DNA of 64,000 nucleotides from Siphonodentalium dalli (lineage: Eukaryota > Mollusca > Scaphopoda > Gadilida > Siphonodentaliidae). Shown here piece after piece: positions 59,191 to 64,000 of the stretch. The translations under genes and the position numbers were made by a program. The notes beneath the pieces were generated by a model. That model had not been told where the DNA came from and did not search any database. It was given only the letters and a program-made list of their open reading frames with translations. How positions within the stretch are numbered: the stretch's first letter is position 1; each line of letters starts with the position of its first letter. The DNA lies in assembly GCA_032622095.1 (NCBI GenBank), contig CP136062.1:142122351-142186350 (forward strand), read 5' to 3'.

Positions 59191-59830
59191 ATGGACTGGT
59201 GGCACAATAAGAATCCACAACCATTATGTAGACCCGTGCCTGTTGTTGCTATATATATCCACAAAGGTGATTTAGCAACAAAAAATTACATATTATTCAG
59301 CCGTACATGACCTTTGAACATGCAGCTCCATGGGTGTACACGACCTTCTTTGTGATGTGTAGAGGGACTATAATGCAGGCACAATAATAATCGATAGGGA
59401 TAGCACAGTGGTTATATTGGGTATGCATACAGAGGCGATTTAGTAACGAAAAGTAATTTACGCCCAATTTGTGAACAGCTGAAAGGGCATAAATGACCAG
59501 TTTGCAGATGGAACAGTGGCATAACAAGAATCCACAAGGATAACCCGGTGGTTGCTGTGGTTATATGTCAACATATGCGATTTAGCAACTGACTTATGAT
59601 AAATGTTTGAACAGCTGTATGGGCATATATGACCTAATTTGGGATTTTTCGATGAACTAGTGGCGGCACAAGAAAAATCCATAATGAGAGCTTCGTGGCT
59701 GCTATGGTTTCGCGTAAAAGTGAGATTTTGCAACGAAAAATTGCATCCCCCCCCCCGTATTTTGACCCAACGAACGACTTACGACCAATGTTTTAAACAG
59801 CTGGACGGGCACAGATAATATTGTTTGTAA
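59191..59830 (+). repeat. Degenerate ~180-bp tandem units between the two copies
   Basis: Three to four diverged units share GATTTAGCAAC, GAACAGCTGxxxGGGCATAxATGACC (near 59470, 59608 and 59796), and ACAAGAATCCACAA. A C10 run lies at 59747-59756. Confidence 0.65.
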
Positions 59831-59939
59831 TTTTCAACATATTTCCGTACAAATGGGTTCATATTGGACCGAATTAATCAAATTATACCATTGGATGGCA
59901 CGGGCCACAGTGAACACACAATAATACGAACGTAACCTA

Positions 59940-60560
59940 GTAAGTCGTGAGTTGGCTTATTCGTGTTATTTTCCAACGTGTTCTCGTGAAAATAAGCACA
60001 CTGCGGACTTATTTCATATTGAAATAGTCCCATATACGGCTGTTTTAAAAATCAGAGTAAGTAGGCCCATATAGAGCTTATTTCAGTTTTCAAATAATGC
60101 AAATATGAGCTTATTTCGCGCAATTATAAAATAAGCCCCTATTGTGCTTATGTTTGCAAGAACAGCCTGTTCTCACGAAAAGAAGCACATAACGGGCTTA
60201 TTTTTAATGTTGCGTTGAGGCCCATATAGAGCGTATATATTTGTGAAACATATGCTCTATATCCTGTCTATAATATATGGGCATAAAACGCGGCGTTAAA
60301 AATAAGCATGGTATGCTTATTTCAATACGAATTAAGCCCATGTTGGCACTATTTAATTTACTTTTACATCGATACGACTTTTGCACGCTCTTCATATAAT
60401 GTATTTTCAGTGGAACCCGTCCCATTCAACGGGTATAAGCTTAATATAGGCTTATTTCATAAAAAAAATAAGTCCAATATCAACCTATATGAATAGACTA
60501 TAGTTAGGCCAAATTTGAACCTATTGGCACGAGGATTGGATTTTTTAGATGGAACAAGTG
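59940..60560 (+). repeat. Fold-back-like dispersed repeat, copy 2
   Basis: Matches copy 1 in order: GTGAGTTGGCTTATTCGTGT, GCCCATATAGAGCTTAT, CAGCCTGTTCTCACGAAAAG, GCATAAAACGCGGCGTT, AATAAGTCCAATATCAACCT and TTTGAACCTATTGGCACGAG. ATAAGC / GCTTAT occurs many times in both orientations. Confidence 0.75.
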
Positions 60561-61204
60561 CAGCCTGTTCTCCCAAAAATCCACACGTTATCAGTTTATA
60601 ATATAATTAGTTAGATAATCTGCTTAGAATCGCTTCATTTTGAGTCGATAGTCCGTGTATAATGTACGTCGTGCTAACTTACCCACGACCCTTGCAAATT
60701 GATGCATAATTTCCTCCAACCCTCCACTTTACTTCGTAGTGTTTTCACAAATTCGTTGCCCCATTTACAACGAAAGAGATCGTTTGATAGAGGTCAAACT
60801 GCAATCTCCCAGCACCGGATGCACAGTAATAAGATAGCGTAACTTTCTCTCGATAAACCGAATTCGCACGCCCGTTTGCTTCAGCATTACCCTCGATTGA
60901 AGCCAGTAATGACATATTTCTTCCCTGTCATCCCAAACGCCATTTGAAGCGAATGGTAGCTTCTGTTTGCAGCCGATATGTCGCTCAAATTATCTCACCG
61001 ATATCCGCATTTCGCGTTTGAAATTCGTTAAGTGGCTACTTTAAATCCTGAAGTGTCACTGCGAGCGCGCCTCGATAGTATCGGGATGTACCACATCGGT
61101 TCGCTTTGACTTAAATACAGATTAAAGATGCACCATCTGAGCTGACGCTATATAATTACGATTTATATGTTTTCTGGACCAGAATGATGATTCCGAACCT
61201 AAAC
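60561..61204. other. No gene recognised
   Basis: Less AT-biased sequence with no recognised coding or repeat feature. Confidence 0.35.
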
Positions 61205-61432
61205 TTATTAAAGACATATTATGCACTTGTTCCGGTGCGTGAAACTGATAAGTTATAATTATAGTATTCAGGTGCTATGACAACTGGAGGAATGTAACAT
61301 TCTACCAACCTCGCCCAAATATTGAAGCAAATCGACCGTACCTCTCCATAAAAAACATCGTCTGAACAACGCTCAATTGTAAATATTTACTACTCGAGTC
61401 GGGACGCATCTATCGGCGATAAACTAACGATT
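61205..61432 (+). repeat. Dispersed repeat (partial copy)
   Basis: Matches 62571-62787 from TAAAGACATATTATG through CTTGTTC, GTGCGTGAAACTGATAAGTT, ATTCAGGTGCT, ACATCGTCTGAACAA and TCGGCGATAAACTAACGA, and in reverse the copy at 34171-34520. Confidence 0.85.
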
Positions 61433-61462
61433 TCGATTTCGCCATCGAGATTCTCTGCAGAT

Positions 61463-61497
61463 AATATATATGTATATATATATATATATATATATAG

Positions 61498-61558
<61 letters not shown>
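61463..61558. repeat. (TA)n microsatellite
   Basis: About 95 bases of TA repeats with a few interruptions (TGTATA near 61471, AGCTA near 61496). Confidence 0.97.
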
Positions 61559-61559
<1 letters not shown>

Positions 61560-61570
61560 ATTATATATTT

Positions 61571-62145
61571 TGGAAGATCTGTGTGTCTGTGTGTTCGCGA
61601 TGGACTCGAAAACGGCCGAACCGATTTCGATGAAACTTGGTATGTGGGGGTATTTTCGGCCTGGAACTGGCATAGGCCTATTAATTTGCTGGGCGACGTG
61701 ACCTTGACCTTGAAATCGGGTAATTTCAAGGTCAAACGCCCGAATATCACGGGATTGCGATGAAACTTGGTATGTGGGGGTATTTTCGGCCGAGGGGTGA
61801 CATAGGCTAATTAATTTGCCCGTGCGACGTGACCTTGACCTTGAAATCGGGTCAATTCAAGGTCAAATCACCAATTTTGATTGGATTTCGACGAAATTTG
61901 ATACATGGGGTTACTTTTGTCCACTGAGTGTTTTGGACGGGTCAAATCGTGACCCCGACCTCATATTGACCTTCTAAATGATCAATTCAAGGTCAATTCG
62001 GGTAAAACCGGATGGATTTCGACGGGCACGTTTGTCGGGTACTTTTGTCCGTGCAGTATTTTGGACTGATCAAATCGTGACCCCATTTGACCTTGACCTT
62101 TAAAATTGTCAATTCAAGGTCAAAGCCCGGACGAAGTCGGGTCAC
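61571..62145 (+). repeat. AAGGTCA-rich tandem block
   Basis: About four degenerate units of 115-140 bp, each with GATTTCGATGAAACTTGGTA (or a variant), a TTTTCGGCC or TTTTGTCC block, TGACCTTGACCTT and TTCAAGGTCAA. TGTGTGTCTGTGTGTTCGCG leads it in. The block is bounded by (TA)n on both sides. AAGGTCA is the nuclear-receptor half-site; its density is visible, its function is not. Confidence 0.8.
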
Positions 62146-62151
62146 CTTCTA

Positions 62152-62198
<47 letters not shown>
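62152..62198. repeat. (TA)n microsatellite
   Basis: An uninterrupted TA tract closing the AAGGTCA-rich block. Confidence 0.97.
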
Positions 62199-62200
<2 letters not shown>

Positions 62201-62570
62201 TATGTTCATTCGTTATTAGAATAGTTATCGTGGAGAGTGTAATGACCGACTGTGTCTCGAATAGTCATTTTGTACCAATGCATAGCGAAATTTAGAATAA
62301 AATAAAATTAAAGGAAAGACGTTTTTTAAACTGATATCAGGGATAACAGACACCTTTTAAAAGCTTTTTTTACTAAATTTTTCTTTGGAATACCATCCCA
62401 AATATATTCCTTGTTCACTCTTGTTTCCAATCCTGTTCCACTACCTATTTTACAAGTAATTAAATATATGTGCCATCCGGCCGTACCATTTAGTTTTCAC
62501 TATTGTTATTGACTATAAAAATAAATGGCGTGAAACAATTCTATCACAATCTGCTTCAATCTTACATGTA
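62199..62570. other. No gene recognised
   Basis: AT-rich sequence without a supported feature. Confidence 0.35.
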
Positions 62571-62900
62571 GTAAAGACATATTATGTACTTGTTCGGGTG
62601 CGTGAAACTGATAAGTTAGTATTCAGGTGCTGCCAACTGGAGGAATGTACCATTCTACTAACATCATCGAAAATCTCAAGCAGATCGACCGTACCACTCC
62701 ATAGAAAACATCGTCTGAACAATGCTATATTGTAAATATTTACTACTCGATTCGGGACGCATGTATCGGCGATAAACTAACGAAAATGGTGTATGTTGTC
62801 AATTTACATATATATTGGTAAAACAACTACTTTGAACAAGATTATTCTCCATTTCTATTTGATCACCCTACCGGATTGTTTCACATCACTTTAATATACT
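62571..62900 (+). repeat. Dispersed repeat (fuller copy)
   Basis: Begins TAGTAAAGACATATTATG, passes GTATTCAGGTGCTG, ACATCGTCTGAACAA and CGGCGATAAACTAACG, and continues through GAACAAGATTATTCTCCATT to GTTTCACATCACTTTAA. It has the same content as 34171-34520 in the opposite orientation. Confidence 0.8.
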
Positions 62901-64000
62901 TTAGAGCACAATCCCATTGTTACAATCGTTCCCTGATTTTTGGTATAGCACACCAATTCCCAAGGCTGGCGAAGGAATAGTTAAGTGATTATCCCACTGT
63001 TAGGCACACGCAACTGGGTGATTCTCGCTTATGGGGAACAATTGATGAAGCATCCCTCTGGCATAAAATGTGTGCATGTTATCATGCCATAGTGCATATG
63101 TGAATTTCAGGTAGAGTGTGCGACATAAAAAAAATAACATATCACTGCCCGATAGTCAATCCCTCAAAGACCAGAGCAGCTTTAGTATGCAGAATCGATA
63201 TCTACGTTACTGGAGCCAAGGCTACATTCAGGTGTTTCAACACGATTTACATTGACTAAATAAGACACTGAGCTATTTGCGTCGCCTCAGATTAAAGCGC
63301 TCGAGGCAAACTTTTAGAAATCGTTTGAATTGCAACTGTCAGAAATATTACATCAGAATTAAGATCAGTTTATGCCACCGAGGACAGCGATGTGTAATTT
63401 GTAACAAACGTAATAGATACATGTCTACCACCATACACACATACCCACATGTAATTGTTATTCGGGAGGGATGATGAAATATAAGAATTGATTTTCCATA
63501 TTGTGAATTTTACCATATATATGTCAGGAAACCAATGGTTGTAAAACTATCGATACCTACGTTACCATGGTATTATGACACTACGACCTACATATTTTTG
63601 TTTTATTTATGTTACATATCATCTGGTATCCACCAAGGATCATTATATATATAAAGGCCGCACGTAAACAGATGTAAAAGTTAGCACAACATATCAGCAA
63701 GCAATATATATATGAGGTTTAAAAAGATTCAATCGAGTTTGTTTTAAATCGACCTAGCATATCTGGATATCTGTTTTGTTTTGGAAATGTAGGTGAAGAA
63801 CTACTAGCGAGTCCGCTGTTGTTGTGGGTATATCAGGGCATGCATGTCTTCTTTGTTAAGTTTTAATGATATTGTCACATTAGCACGATTAAAATGTGCT
63901 TATATAATCAATTGTTGTACATTGTGCAGGTCGAAGATGTACCATGATTCGAACTCACAGCCCCCTTTGATCCGTAGCAAGATGGCAACGAAAAATGTGA
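62901..64000. other. No gene recognised; possible B box at the edge
   Basis: No coding feature is supported. Near 63948-63956 the minus strand reads GTTCGAATC, a good Pol III B box, but no A box is visible before the window ends, so a SINE or tRNA relic is only a possibility. Confidence 0.3.

Noticed and set aside
61424-61763. ORFs of about 90-110 codons across the (TA)n and AAGGTCA block on both strands
   Set aside because: They are Tyr/Ile repeats translated from (TA)n plus repeat sequence; no protein family.

Overview
The window looks like repeat-dense, AT-rich DNA from an invertebrate animal nucleus, probably marine and possibly a mollusc or other lophotrochozoan (the last point is weak inference). 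Reasons: no operons or bacterial-type gene packing, two animal-type LINE retrotransposons, a Penelope-like element (PLE) fragment with a GIY-YIG endonuclease, a Polinton-type packaging-ATPase relic, many fold-back elements, (TA)n tracts and several satellites. I found no convincing intact host gene; nearly everything recognisable is a mobile element, a relic of one, or a tandem repeat.

Layout. 1-4617: mostly anonymous DNA with a possible broken nuclear-protein exon (1660-1803), a fold-back element (2252-2420), and a diverged inverted copy (2475-3650) of part of the next repeat. 4618-26186: seven head-to-tail, nearly identical copies of a 3.08-kb unit (three of 3083 bp, four of 3080 bp), each with a decayed HEEADT-motif protein relic. 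27665-29419: a compact virus-like gene block encoding an N-terminal C2H2 finger, a packaging-type P-loop ATPase and a C-terminal finger protein, all in one frame but cut by two stops, with a TATA-like box and a poly(A) signal. 29580-38400: diverged local repeats, low-complexity sequence and two relics of a LINE gag-like ORF1 (33955-34100, 36340-36862). 38506-38894: a piggyBac-type MITE (TTAA duplication) holding two mutually inverted 67-bp palindromes. 41466-43975: a 5'-truncated, frameshifted LINE. 46256-48763: a second 5'-truncated LINE with an 8-bp target duplication and an (ATTC)n tail, sitting inside an older dispersed repeat.

50934-52655: a 32-bp minisatellite and a 25-bp satellite. 53734-54309: a Mutator-like fold-back MITE with a 9-10 bp target duplication. 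54950-55745: PLE fragment on the minus strand with a hammerhead-ribozyme candidate downstream of its endonuclease. 55905-58510: a ~190-bp satellite arranged as alternating monomer types, with a long hairpin (56080-56238) carrying tandem G-A mismatches and a hammerhead-like stem II between its first monomer and the rest. 58545-60560: two copies of a fold-back-like family rich in ATAAG/CTTAT motifs. 61205-62900: a duplicated dispersed repeat around a (TA)n-bounded, AAGGTCA-rich tandem block.

The genes do not form a pathway; the theme is repeated insertion and amplification. The items most worth following are the PLE-linked hammerhead, the 56.1-kb hairpin, the palindrome-within-inverted-repeat MITE, the ATPase/zinc-finger relic and the young 3.08-kb array.
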